Source: Bacteroidia bacterium (GTDB lineage: Bacteria > Bacteroidota > Bacteroidia > J057). From it: a DNA stretch of 64,000 nt. The notes under the pieces are model-generated. The model searched no databases. It worked only from the letters and a program-made list of their open reading frames with translations, and was not told where the DNA came from. How positions within the stretch are numbered: the first letter of the stretch is position 1; each line of letters starts with the position of its first letter. The position numbers and the translations under genes are program-made. Shown piece by piece: positions 34,720 through 42,920 of this stretch. Where the stretch lies: positions 62,001 through 126,000 of the forward strand of contig JAUIKF010000020.1 of NCBI GenBank assembly GCA_030430575.1, in the 5' to 3' direction.

Positions 34720-35184
34720 TTATGCTTCTCCGATAAATGGAGATGCTTTTTCAAGTGTTTCTACCAAAGCAGTATTATTTTTGCTGGTTGATGCACCCGA
34801 AATTTTCTCTGCTAGATCAGCTACTTGCTGGTTATATTCTTCGAGCATTTTCTTGCCCTTCTTGGTTAAGGTAACTAAAATAGATCTTCTGTCTTCTTTA
34901 GAATTCACACGCTTCACGAGGTTCAGGCGCTCAATCTTATCTACGAGGCTGGTGAGGGTACTAAATTTAATTTTAAAACGCTCACCAATTGCTTTCATTC
35001 GCTGAGGACCTTCTTGGGAAATAAACAGGATAATTTCCATTTCATTGGCCGAGATCTTGTACTTCTTGCGGATTTCATTCTGATGATGCCTGAATGCATC
35101 GCGCATGTTCAATAGGTGTTTAGTTAAATCGTCTGTTTTCATAACTTCTGTAGGGTTTCCATTACTTTTACTGACACGTGCCAT
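34720..35184 (-). CDS. MarR family winged-helix regulator
   Basis: A 154-residue protein with the MarR fold: helices around KKYKISANEMEIILFISQEG, recognition region QRMKAIGERFKIKFSTLTSLVDK, and the wing VNSKEDRRSILVTLTKKGK. It would bind DNA as a dimer. No palindromic operator is obvious in the 445-base upstream region. Target genes and inducer are unknown; the GH3 gene downstream is a candidate target only because it is adjacent. Confidence 0.9.
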   Translation of the reverse strand: MARVSKSNGNPTEVMKTDDLTKHLLNMRDAFRHHQNEIRKKYKISANEMEIILFISQEGPQRMKAIGERFKIKFSTLTSLVDKIERLNLVKRVNSKEDRRSILVTLTKKGKKMLEEYNQQVADLAEKISGASTSKNNTALVETLEKASPFIGEA

Positions 35185-35629
35185 GATCTTTGAATTTGGT
35201 TATTTTCTGAAATTACTGATTCTCTTTGAAAAGAGATTTCTTGAATAAGGTTATATTCGACAATATGCAAAATTCACTGCAATAATCAAAGGACTTTTTA
35301 CTATTCTCAAATTAGTTTCATTAGCTTCTTATTCTTTGGATATTGTCAAAAATTGAATTTATTTTTTCACCATTAGACGGTCCCTATACGGGTCGGTCAC
35401 TATTTGGTTGTGATAAGTTTAAATAATTATCAATCCTCAAAACATTACGTGAAAATTATCCCTGCATAAAGTGTCGTTTATCCAACATTTCTTCAATACG
35501 AAGAATAAAAATGATTGACATTCAGACAATTAGGGAGAATTTCTCTTTAAAAAGCTGTTTACACAATTTTCACACTTTTCTACTCAAACGGCACTATATG
35601 CCATTATGTTTTAAGTCATGGAGAATTTT
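35185..35629. other. Non-coding region between MarR and the CHAT gene
   Basis: The 445 bases are AT-rich and hold no supported gene; the one short plus-strand frame in it (from 35511) runs into the 3' end of the CHAT gene and has no recognisable domain or ribosome binding site. There is no strong hairpin after the CHAT stop codon. The promoter of the MarR gene should be here but could not be placed. Confidence 0.5.
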
Positions 35630-38233
35630 TTATAGAGAATATTTGCCAATTCTATACATTAATCGATTAAGGATAGAGGTATTTTTCAAAATGTCTTTCA
35701 TAAACTCTTTGACCGTGTGGTATCGCCTGTAAGGGTCTGGGTGAATCGCACGAAAGAGGGTCTTGCTTATCCGACGTGGTATATGGCGATTGCGTTGCCT
35801 CAACATCCGATAAAGCTTCTCATCTGAGTCAGGATGATACTCAGATAATCGATGACCGATCAAAATTTCAAAAAATATGGCACCAAGCGCATAGATGTCT
35901 GTACGCTTATCTGGACTTTGGTTTCCAGCTACTACTTCAGGCGGCATATAATCCAATGTACGCTCGCCCGAGCGGGTTTTCCAGTCATTGCCTGCGATGA
36001 CAATGCTGGGGTCATTCATGATTTCCCCAAACATAAAGTCAATTATTTTGGGGTATTGGCTATCAGCTAGGATGATCTTTCTTGTCTTAAGGTTGCCATG
36101 CATCATGCCATAGGAGGTCTCCCCCTCGCGATCTATATACTCCATGGTATGGGCAGCATGTAGGCCTTCACAAATCCATAAGGCGGCATGAGCTAATTGA
36201 GTCAGTTTGAATCTACTGAGTCTTGGAATGTCAAAATTTATTTTATCCAGCCGCTCTCCATCCACTAATTCTCGAATAATGTAAATATACTCTTTGTCCC
36301 CCAAGGTTCCCCACCCTTTTACCTGAACTACATTAGGGTGATTGAGGTGTATAAGCGCTTGAGCATTTCTTCTCAGGATTCTTTCTGCTTGATCAAATCC
36401 ACTTCGAATCCTATGGGAGAGCTTGATGGCCACTCTTTCGGTCTCATCTTTTTCATTTACCCCGATAAATACAAACCCTTGCCGCCCTTCTCCCAAAAAT
36501 TCAGCAATACGATAGCCCGAGAGCGTTTTTCCAATCACAGAATCAATGACTGCCTTGGGATCTTCATGCTCCTCTGCATAAGCGATCTCCATGACACTGA
36601 GAGATTCCTGTTTTTTAGAAAGTGCAGCACGTAAGTCCACCAAAAAAGACTCTACCCAAGCATAGCGCTGGGAGGGGTCAGGATCGATCGCTTTAAAAAT
36701 AGCATTTGATAGTCTTCGAGGCACACTAGGGTTTACTTGCTGAAAAATGGTGTGGACCTTTTCTTCTGTCAGTAAGTCAATCGTACTTAAAGGTTGGCCT
36801 GAAATAATGGAGAAAAACATGGCGCCTAAGCCATATATGTCTGTTTTTTTGGTTACACCTGCCTGACCAGAGGCTACTTCTGGAGGCAAGAAATCAAGTG
36901 GATTTTCGTCAGGTTTGCTTTTCTCTTCCTCCTCAGGGCCATCAGGTACCAGAAAAGTAATCTCTTGGGCCTTAGAGAAGTCCGCAAACAGAAAGTCAAT
37001 CAACTTGGGGATTCCAGATGGTGTAAAACGGACTTTTTTGGCCTTAATATTTCCATGTACAACTCCATCTTGGACAGCCCCATCATCTGTCGTAAAACTC
37101 AGATTATGTGCCAATAAGATCCCCTCACACAATTGAATTGCATATCCAATCATTCTATCCCAGCCTGTCTCATCAAATTCACTTACTCCAAAATCCATTT
37201 TGTCCATCCGCTCTCCCTTGACGAGCTCCATAATAACATACATATAGTCTTGTCCTATGGGAGCGGCATCTATTACCTGCACGAGGTTGGGGTGCTTAAG
37301 TTTGTGTAAAGCGCGATTTCCATTGGTAATTATCCGCTTCACATCTTCAAAACCTTCCAGGATTCGGTGAGTAATTTTTATGGCTACTTCATTGTGAAAA
37401 TTTTCATGGACAGCTTTGAAGACAAGGCCAAAGGACCCGATCCCCAAAAGTTTTACAATTTTATAGTTGTTGAATACTTTGCCAATAAAGGAATGGGCTA
37501 TCGCTTCTGCCATTGACATTTCCTCTCCTGTATCGATGAACCCCCCAAACAATCGCCAATAGGCTGCTTTATTGTCTGCATTCTCAGCATTATTCACAAA
37601 GAATCGCCAGGGAAATTGCACTTTTTCCTGTTCCTTTCGCTTCCGCCAAAAAAGCCCCCGACTAATGTCTTCTTGTACATTTTGCGTATTTCCAAGCAGC
37701 AGTGCCTCCGCCTCTGTAAAAGACTCTTCTATGTTGGCACCACTCGCCATGCCTCTATAAAATCGCTTCGCAAATAATACGGCCTGTTGGTCATTGATCT
37801 TAGTGGCCGTAACTACCACAGCGGGTATCCCTGCTTCTATCAATAAGTCCGCATGTTCTTGGGTGGCACATCCATTCAGAAACACCAGGTGTAGCCCTTG
37901 CTGGACGCTGAGAAATCTTGCCAGGCTCATCGAAGAGAGGCCTTGGTTTCCTCCCTGTTCCGTTTCCAAAAACAGTTCATCCTCATCGGCATGACCCGCA
38001 TAATGAAAAACCCTAATCCGTCCTTCTAGCCAGGGATCTTGAAAAGCATCAGCAATCTCCGCCAAGGTAGCGGCAGGCATGAGCTTGAGCTCCACTTTAC
38101 CTGCTCGTACAGCGGGTTCAAGCCCCCTCAATAGAGAACTTAGTTCTACCGTCAAACCACGCAAAAATCCGTGTTCGCTACGCTCATTGGACATTGCGAC
38201 ACAGATCACAGGTACATTAGGATTGGCTGGCAT
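35630..38233 (-). CDS. CHAT-domain protease fused to two degenerate Ser/Thr kinase domains
   Basis: An 867-residue cytoplasmic protein. Residues 1-210 are a CHAT (caspase-like) domain with the catalytic His in FHYAGHAD (about 81) and Cys in LNGCAT (122), both intact. Kinase-like domain 1 is at about 256-540: glycine loop GIGSFG, VAIK lysine at 286. Domain 2 is at about 572-850: GEGRQG, VAIK lysine at 604. Where active kinases have HRD, both have HGN (393-395 and 712-714), so the catalytic aspartate is lost; DFG is DFL or DFM. PPEV and DIYGLG/DIYALG motifs remain. The two kinase parts resemble each other and probably arose by duplication. Expected role: a protease regulated by pseudokinase sensing or scaffolding. 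It is divergent from gdhA and has no obvious operon partner. Confidence 0.85.
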   Translation of the reverse strand: MPANPNVPVICVAMSNERSEHGFLRGLTVELSSLLRGLEPAVRAGKVELKLMPAATLAEIADAFQDPWLEGRIRVFHYAGHADEDELFLETEQGGNQGLSSMSLARFLSVQQGLHLVFLNGCATQEHADLLIEAGIPAVVVTATKINDQQAVLFAKRFYRGMASGANIEESFTEAEALLLGNTQNVQEDISRGLFWRKRKEQEKVQFPWRFFVNNAENADNKAAYWRLFGGFIDTGEEMSMAEAIAHSFIGKVFNNYKIVKLLGIGSFGLVFKAVHENFHNEVAIKITHRILEGFEDVKRIITNGNRALHKLKHPNLVQVIDAAPIGQDYMYVIMELVKGERMDKMDFGVSEFDETGWDRMIGYAIQLCEGILLAHNLSFTTDDGAVQDGVVHGNIKAKKVRFTPSGIPKLIDFLFADFSKAQEITFLVPDGPEEEEKSKPDENPLDFLPPEVASGQAGVTKKTDIYGLGAMFFSIISGQPLSTIDLLTEEKVHTIFQQVNPSVPRRLSNAIFKAIDPDPSQRYAWVESFLVDLRAALSKKQESLSVMEIAYAEEHEDPKAVIDSVIGKTLSGYRIAEFLGEGRQGFVFIGVNEKDETERVAIKLSHRIRSGFDQAERILRRNAQALIHLNHPNVVQVKGWGTLGDKEYIYIIRELVDGERLDKINFDIPRLSRFKLTQLAHAALWICEGLHAAHTMEYIDREGETSYGMMHGNLKTRKIILADSQYPKIIDFMFGEIMNDPSIVIAGNDWKTRSGERTLDYMPPEVVAGNQSPDKRTDIYALGAIFFEILIGHRLSEYHPDSDEKLYRMLRQRNRHIPRRISKTLFRAIHPDPYRRYHTVKEFMKDILKNTSILNRLMYRIGKYSL

Positions 38234-38358
38234 GGTGTGAAATAATTAAATTTATTTACGAAACCCTAAAAATGATCCAGGCATTCCCTAATTTGCCGCC
38301 GATTTACATGCAACAATTTTAACTTAATACCCAATCCTATCAATTACTAGCACGCGAT

Positions 38359-39777
38359 ATGAGTCAATTACAGGATTTTAACCTTTTTGGAGAGGTATGT
38401 AACTTCGTCGACGGTGCGTCGGCCTACCTCGACCATCCCAAAGGACTGCTCGATCAGATCAAGCAAGCCAATAGCGTTTATAAGTTTCACTTTCCGCTTA
38501 GACGTGGTCCTGGTAACTATGAAGTTATCGAGGCTTATCGGGTACAGCACTCCCACCACAAGACACCTGTCAAAGGAGGGATACGTTATGCGCTCGATGT
38601 CTCTGAAGACGAAGTAACTGGACTAGCAGCACTGATGACCTTTAAATGTGCTCTTGTCAATGTTCCTTTTGGCGGTGCCAAAGGAGGCATTAAAATCAAT
38701 GCTCGGAATTACACCACTGATGAGTTGGAGCGCATCACCAGACGCTATGCATATGAATTGCTCAAGAAAAACTGTATAGGTCCAGCATTGGATGTACCGG
38801 CACCAGACTACGGAACGGGTGCACGGGAAATGGCATGGATCTATGACACCTATTCTGCCTTTCATCCAGAAGCTGTCAATGCCAGCGCTTGTGTGACGGG
38901 GAAACCCCTTTCCCAATCAGGAATCCGTGGACGGACTGAAGCTACAGGCCAAGGGGTCTATTTTGGCATCCGTGAAGCTGTATCTATTGCAGAAGACATG
39001 AAAAAACTGGGCCTTACAACAGGCCTAGAAGGGAAAAAAGTGATCATTCAGGGGCTTGGAAATGTAGGCTATTATTCTGCTAAATTCATGCAAGATGCAG
39101 GCGCTATCATTACAGGGGTCGCTGAATATGAGGGAGGCGTTTACGATGAAAATGGCCTAGATATTCCAGAACTGTTTAAGCACCGTCAAGAGAACAAGTC
39201 TATTCTCAACTTCAAAAAAGCCAAAAATGTAGAGAATTCTAGAGAGATGCTTGAATACGATTGCGATATTCTTATCCCTGCGGCTTTGGAAAACCAGATC
39301 ACAGAAGAGAATGCCCCTCGTATCAAAGCCAAAATCATTGGGGAAGCAGCAAATGGCCCTGTAACAGCAGCTGCTGCACAGATCCTATTAAGTAAAGGGG
39401 TTTATATTATTCCCGACCTTTTCCTCAATGCAGGCGGCGTGACCGTTTCTTATTTTGAATGGCTAAAGAACCTTTCCAGGGTTTCTTTTGGAAAAATGCA
39501 AAAACGCTTCGAACAAGTCAGTAACCAGCGGATGGTAGAAGCCATAGAATCTGCCAGTGGAGCGCAACTTACTACTTCTCAGCACCAGCAATTGATCAGA
39601 GGGGCTGGAGAGCGAGACATCGTAGAATCTGGACTTGAAGAGACCATGGTCCGTGCATATCAAGAGACCCGCGAGACCATGCATCAAAAAAATGTTGATA
39701 CCCTCCGTATGGCTGCTTTTATCAATGCGATCAATAAAATCGCCATTAGCTATATCGACTTAGGTATTTTCCCCTAA
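38359..39777 (+). CDS. gdhA: Glu/Leu/Phe/Val dehydrogenase (glutamate dehydrogenase)
   Basis: A 472-residue dehydrogenase converting glutamate to 2-oxoglutarate and ammonia. The glutamate site is PFGGAKGGI with the lysine, and the catalytic aspartate lies in VPAPDYGTG. The nucleotide-binding loop is IIQGLGNVGYYSAKF. There is an extra stretch of about 60 residues near the C-terminus (after FEWLKNLSR) in which the family helices are lengthened. NAD or NADP preference cannot be told. A double hairpin at the end closes the transcript. It shares a 125-base divergent region with the CHAT gene. Confidence 0.93.
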   Translation: MSQLQDFNLFGEVCNFVDGASAYLDHPKGLLDQIKQANSVYKFHFPLRRGPGNYEVIEAYRVQHSHHKTPVKGGIRYALDVSEDEVTGLAALMTFKCALVNVPFGGAKGGIKINARNYTTDELERITRRYAYELLKKNCIGPALDVPAPDYGTGAREMAWIYDTYSAFHPEAVNASACVTGKPLSQSGIRGRTEATGQGVYFGIREAVSIAEDMKKLGLTTGLEGKKVIIQGLGNVGYYSAKFMQDAGAIITGVAEYEGGVYDENGLDIPELFKHRQENKSILNFKKAKNVENSREMLEYDCDILIPAALENQITEENAPRIKAKIIGEAANGPVTAAAAQILLSKGVYIIPDLFLNAGGVTVSYFEWLKNLSRVSFGKMQKRFEQVSNQRMVEAIESASGAQLTTSQHQQLIRGAGERDIVESGLEETMVRAYQETRETMHQKNVDTLRMAAFINAINKIAISYIDLGIFP

Positions 39778-39840
39778 AATTTCGCAGAGCGAAATTTTGT
39801 GCAAAAAAACCCGACAGGCGTGTTTCCTGTCGGGTTTTTT
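39776..39840. terminator. Two hairpins after gdhA, second one a strong terminator
   Basis: Hairpin 1 (AAAATTTCGC, loop AGA, GCGAAATTTT) overlaps the gdhA stop codon. Hairpin 2 has a 15-base stem from AAAAAACCCGACAGG, a CGTGTTT loop and a T-run. As A-runs and T-runs are on both sides, it can also end the convergent gene at 39875. Confidence 0.9.
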
Positions 39841-39874
39841 ATGTGTAAAGAGTGAATTATTTAATGATAATTCC

Positions 39875-40207
39875 TCAATTCCGATCTTTCTTATTGTGCT
39901 TCTTGCGGTAAATATTGCCGCTAGCATTCTTTTGCTGGCGGTTGAGTTTGGCGCGTTCTCTCCGGGTGACGACGCCATCTGCTTTGGCCTTCCGCTTATT
40001 GCGATTGATGGCCCTTTGCTGTCTTTCCAGTTCTTTTACCTCCGCTTTAGTCAGCTCGCCAGACGCAGCTCCTTCCACAATTCGCTTCTGCTGGTTTTTC
40101 TGCTGTTTTGTTACCTTTGGCGTAGCCTTGGCCGGAGAATTCTGCGCACTGAGGCTGAAGGTGACTCCTACCAATAGGAGGCTGATGAGGATCATTCTAA
40201 TTTTCAT
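39875..40207 (-). CDS. Small exported basic protein with repeated helical motif
   Basis: A 110-residue protein: signal peptide to about 21 (LSAQ), then a highly charged helical part rich in Lys, Arg and Gln (KQQKNQQKR, ELERQQRAINRNKRK, RRERAKLNRQQK). Motifs SGELTKAEVKELERQQ and DGVVTRRERAKLNRQQ look like two copies of one unit. Similar small periplasmic proteins of unknown function are known in many bacteria. The signal peptide, terminator on its 3' side and 79-base divergent spacer to the next gene support it as real. Confidence 0.7.
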   Translation of the reverse strand: MKIRMILISLLLVGVTFSLSAQNSPAKATPKVTKQQKNQQKRIVEGAASGELTKAEVKELERQQRAINRNKRKAKADGVVTRRERAKLNRQQKNASGNIYRKKHNKKDRN

Positions 40208-40286
40208 GGTTTTACATTGGTTTTGTGATGATATAGTCTATAGATAGGCAGAATGGAAAAAAGTTTAATCAAGGGTCAACATTTTT

Positions 40287-41216
40287 ATGCAAAATTGGCG
40301 CAAAGTAGGACATGTATACGCTCCTGATGGTACACATGAGTGGAGTCAGAGCCACGCCCAGATGCCTATAGTAGCAGCAAAGTCGCCAGACTCTTTCAGG
40401 GTATATTTCTCTACCAGAGATGCCCAAGGGCATTCTCGACCAGGTTGGCTCGACTTGGGCATAGAGCCTGACTTTCAGCCAGTTATCCTAGAAGTGGGGA
40501 CCACTCCCCTACTCGACCTCGGCGATCGAGGCATGTATGACGACGCAGGCGTCATGCCTACTTGCCTCATGCAACAAGGCCAACGAACCTATCTCTTCTA
40601 CAATGGCTGGACGTTGGGCAAAAAAGTTCCTTTTTTTTCCTTCAACGGCATCGCCTTCAGCGATGATGGACAGCATTTCACCAAATGTTCGCCCGGACCA
40701 GCCGCTATCTGGAGAGACGCTGTAGACCCTATTTCTACTTTTGCTCCATTTGTCCTAAAAGCAAATGATCACTGGAAAATGTGGTACGTATCCTGCCTAC
40801 GCTGGGAAGAAGTAGCAGGAGAACTCCTCCATTATTACCACATCCGGTACGCGACTTCAACAGATGGCCTGAATTGGAAGCGAGAAGGCCAAGTTGCTAT
40901 TGATTTTCAGGATGAATACGAATACGCCATCGCCCGGCCGATGGTCATCTTTGAAGATGAAATCTACAAAATGTGGTTCTCCTTTCGGGCTGATCGCAAT
41001 CACCGCACTTACCAGGTCGGCTATGCAGAATCACCTGATGGGATAGATTGGCAGCGAAAAAATGGGCAAGTCTCCCTGCAGCCTTCTATCGATGGCTGGG
41101 ATAGCGAAATGGTCTGTTATCCCTATATTTTCGATGTTCATGGCAAGCGATGTATGTTGTACAACGGAAATGGCTATGGCCGTACAGGATTTGGGTTGGC
41201 GGTATTGGAAGAATGA
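40287..41216 (+). CDS. Five-bladed beta-propeller protein, glycosidase-like (GH43/GH32/GH130 type fold)
   Basis: The 309-residue protein has repeated blades with the pattern Y-F-S-T-R-D, Y-L-F-Y-N-G-W, M-W-Y-V-S, M-W-F-S-F-R-A-D and M-L-Y-N-G-N-G-Y, each with an adjacent D-G-I/L-N/D-W strand (TDGLNWKR, PDGIDWQR). This is the five-bladed propeller of GH43, GH32 and GH130 enzymes. I cannot assign the catalytic acids, so the function may be sugar binding or hydrolysis. No signal peptide is seen, hence cytoplasmic. The polytopic membrane protein gene starts only about 27 bases downstream, so they are probably co-transcribed and may deal with a cell-surface glycan. Confidence 0.6.
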   Translation: MQNWRKVGHVYAPDGTHEWSQSHAQMPIVAAKSPDSFRVYFSTRDAQGHSRPGWLDLGIEPDFQPVILEVGTTPLLDLGDRGMYDDAGVMPTCLMQQGQRTYLFYNGWTLGKKVPFFSFNGIAFSDDGQHFTKCSPGPAAIWRDAVDPISTFAPFVLKANDHWKMWYVSCLRWEEVAGELLHYYHIRYATSTDGLNWKREGQVAIDFQDEYEYAIARPMVIFEDEIYKMWFSFRADRNHRTYQVGYAESPDGIDWQRKNGQVSLQPSIDGWDSEMVCYPYIFDVHGKRCMLYNGNGYGRTGFGLAVLEE

Positions 41217-41242
41217 TTAATTGATTGATTGATTACTAATTA

Positions 41243-42892
41243 TTGATTCAAGCAAATCACATAATAACGGCATTTACAGACAGGCTTCGCAGTCCAGCCC
41301 AAAAGGCATGGGCTACACTTGCCCTGTTTTATCTACCCTTTCTTCTCCTTTTCCATCCCCAATACGACACCAACGATGACGTTCGCCAAACCATGATCGT
41401 ATCGGGTGTTGGGATCGTGGATGCGCCAGACAGCCATATTCTCTTCCCCCATATCTGGATAGGAGAAGGCCTATCCAGTCTTTATCAAATTGCCCCTCAA
41501 ATTCCCTGGTATGGGATTCACCTTTACCTATGCCTTGCCTGGGCCATCTGGCTGTTGGCTTATCTTTTCTTTAAAAAGGCCCAGAGCCGACATTGGGGGA
41601 TTTGGGCTGTTTTTCTCATTTGGGTACTGATCCCCCAAATGCAGTTTTTGCAATATACGACCACTGCATGCCTATTGGCTATGGCAGGCTGGTGGGGGAT
41701 ATGGAAAGGGGAAAAGCGAGCGATAGAATGGGTAGCTATTCTGGCCCTACTCTGGGCTTCTATGGTTCGATGGGAAAGTCTGTTGTTGATGACAGGATTG
41801 ATGGTGCCAGTGTTGATTGGGGAAATGATTTGGGCAAAAAAGAAAGCGTTCTGGCCATTTGTTTGGGGGGGGCTGGCGCTGATGATAGCGTTTGGGGTGA
41901 ATCAGTGGAATAAACAGGTCTATGACCGTGATCCCGATTGGACAAACTTTTACACTCAAAATGCCCTCCGCGCCCAACTAACTGACTACAATGCCCTCCC
42001 TTATGCTCCTGAAACAAAAGTTCACTATGATCAAATTGGCTGGACCGAATCAGCCTATAAACTATACAAAAGCTGGTTTTTGGCCGATACAGTACTTTTT
42101 AATTCCCAAAACGTTCAGCAGCTTCTCTCAGCTCCCAAGCCCATGCTGAAAAAATCCTCTTTTTCACTTCAACACCTCAAAAACACATTTCGCCAAAACA
42201 TCCTCCCTTTGATCCTTCTTCTTCCTATCTGTTGGTTAATGTTTTTGGGGAAATGGTCTATCGACAGTAAGCGGAAACTAGGGCTCTCAGTCATTTTCTC
42301 AATTGCTATCGTTGCCTATCTCTTTCTATATAAATGGCTGCACCCCAGAGTATTATATCCTATTCTTGGCGCGTTTGGATACATCGTTTGTTTGTATTGG
42401 AGTAAAAAGGAATTTAGGTCTCCTACCCTACATCGCTGGGCCAAATACAGCCTGATAACCCTCAGCCTTCTCTATTTGCTAGCAGCTTCGATACGGGACT
42501 ACCGCGCTTGTCAGCGCTATGACTGGGCGAAATCGGCCCTTACACAACTTGTGAGCCCTACAAACAGCCAAAAACTCTACATGATATGGGCTGACAGTTT
42601 TCCTTATGAGTACCTCATAAGACCGCTATCGGAAAACCGAACACTGTTAGAAAATATACCTATGACAGAGACGGGATTGACGTTTTACACCCCATTTTAC
42701 GCGCAGCGGGCTGCTCAATATGAACTCGGAGACATCCACCATGCCTTGGAAGGCGGAGACATCCGATTGATTGCCCGACCTGAGTTGATGGAGATATATA
42801 AGGATTTTAGGGAGGATTATGCGCTACCAACCATCACTTGGGACACGGTCCTGGTAGATCAGCGGATTTTCCTGTATGTGTGGGAGAGATAA
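41243..42892 (+). CDS. Polytopic membrane protein, glycosyltransferase/polymerase-like
   Basis: About 549 residues with 10 or so membrane segments. Early on there is an acidic loop YDTNDDVRQTMIVSG, then FPHIWIGEGLSSLYQIAP, as in lipid-linked sugar transferases and uncharacterised relatives. The C-terminal 130 residues are soluble. The start is unsure: the frame opens with TTG at 41243, and the first in-frame ATG would remove the first membrane segment and the acidic loop, so TTG or another non-ATG start is likely. The stop codon TAA is followed without a gap by a TGGTCAA array. It lies after the beta-propeller gene. Confidence 0.65.
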   Translation: MIQANHIITAFTDRLRSPAQKAWATLALFYLPFLLLFHPQYDTNDDVRQTMIVSGVGIVDAPDSHILFPHIWIGEGLSSLYQIAPQIPWYGIHLYLCLAWAIWLLAYLFFKKAQSRHWGIWAVFLIWVLIPQMQFLQYTTTACLLAMAGWWGIWKGEKRAIEWVAILALLWASMVRWESLLLMTGLMVPVLIGEMIWAKKKAFWPFVWGGLALMIAFGVNQWNKQVYDRDPDWTNFYTQNALRAQLTDYNALPYAPETKVHYDQIGWTESAYKLYKSWFLADTVLFNSQNVQQLLSAPKPMLKKSSFSLQHLKNTFRQNILPLILLLPICWLMFLGKWSIDSKRKLGLSVIFSIAIVAYLFLYKWLHPRVLYPILGAFGYIVCLYWSKKEFRSPTLHRWAKYSLITLSLLYLLAASIRDYRACQRYDWAKSALTQLVSPTNSQKLYMIWADSFPYEYLIRPLSENRTLLENIPMTETGLTFYTPFYAQRAAQYELGDIHHALEGGDIRLIARPELMEIYKDFREDYALPTITWDTVLVDQRIFLYVWER

Positions 42893-42920
42893 TGGTCAAT
42901 GGTCAATGGTCAATGGTCAA
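42893..42920. repeat. TGGTCAA heptamer array filling the gap between two stop codons
   Basis: Four exact TGGTCAA units occupy 42893-42920. The left gene's stop is immediately before the array; the recN stop (TCA on this strand, 42917-42919) is inside the fourth unit. Confidence 0.92.

Noticed and set aside
35511-35732. Small plus-strand gene between MarR and the CHAT gene
   Set aside because: It overlaps the CHAT 3' end, has no recognisable ribosome binding site and no recognisable domain.
35630-38233. Active Ser/Thr kinase annotation
   Set aside because: Both kinase-like domains have HGN instead of HRD, so an active-kinase label would be misleading.
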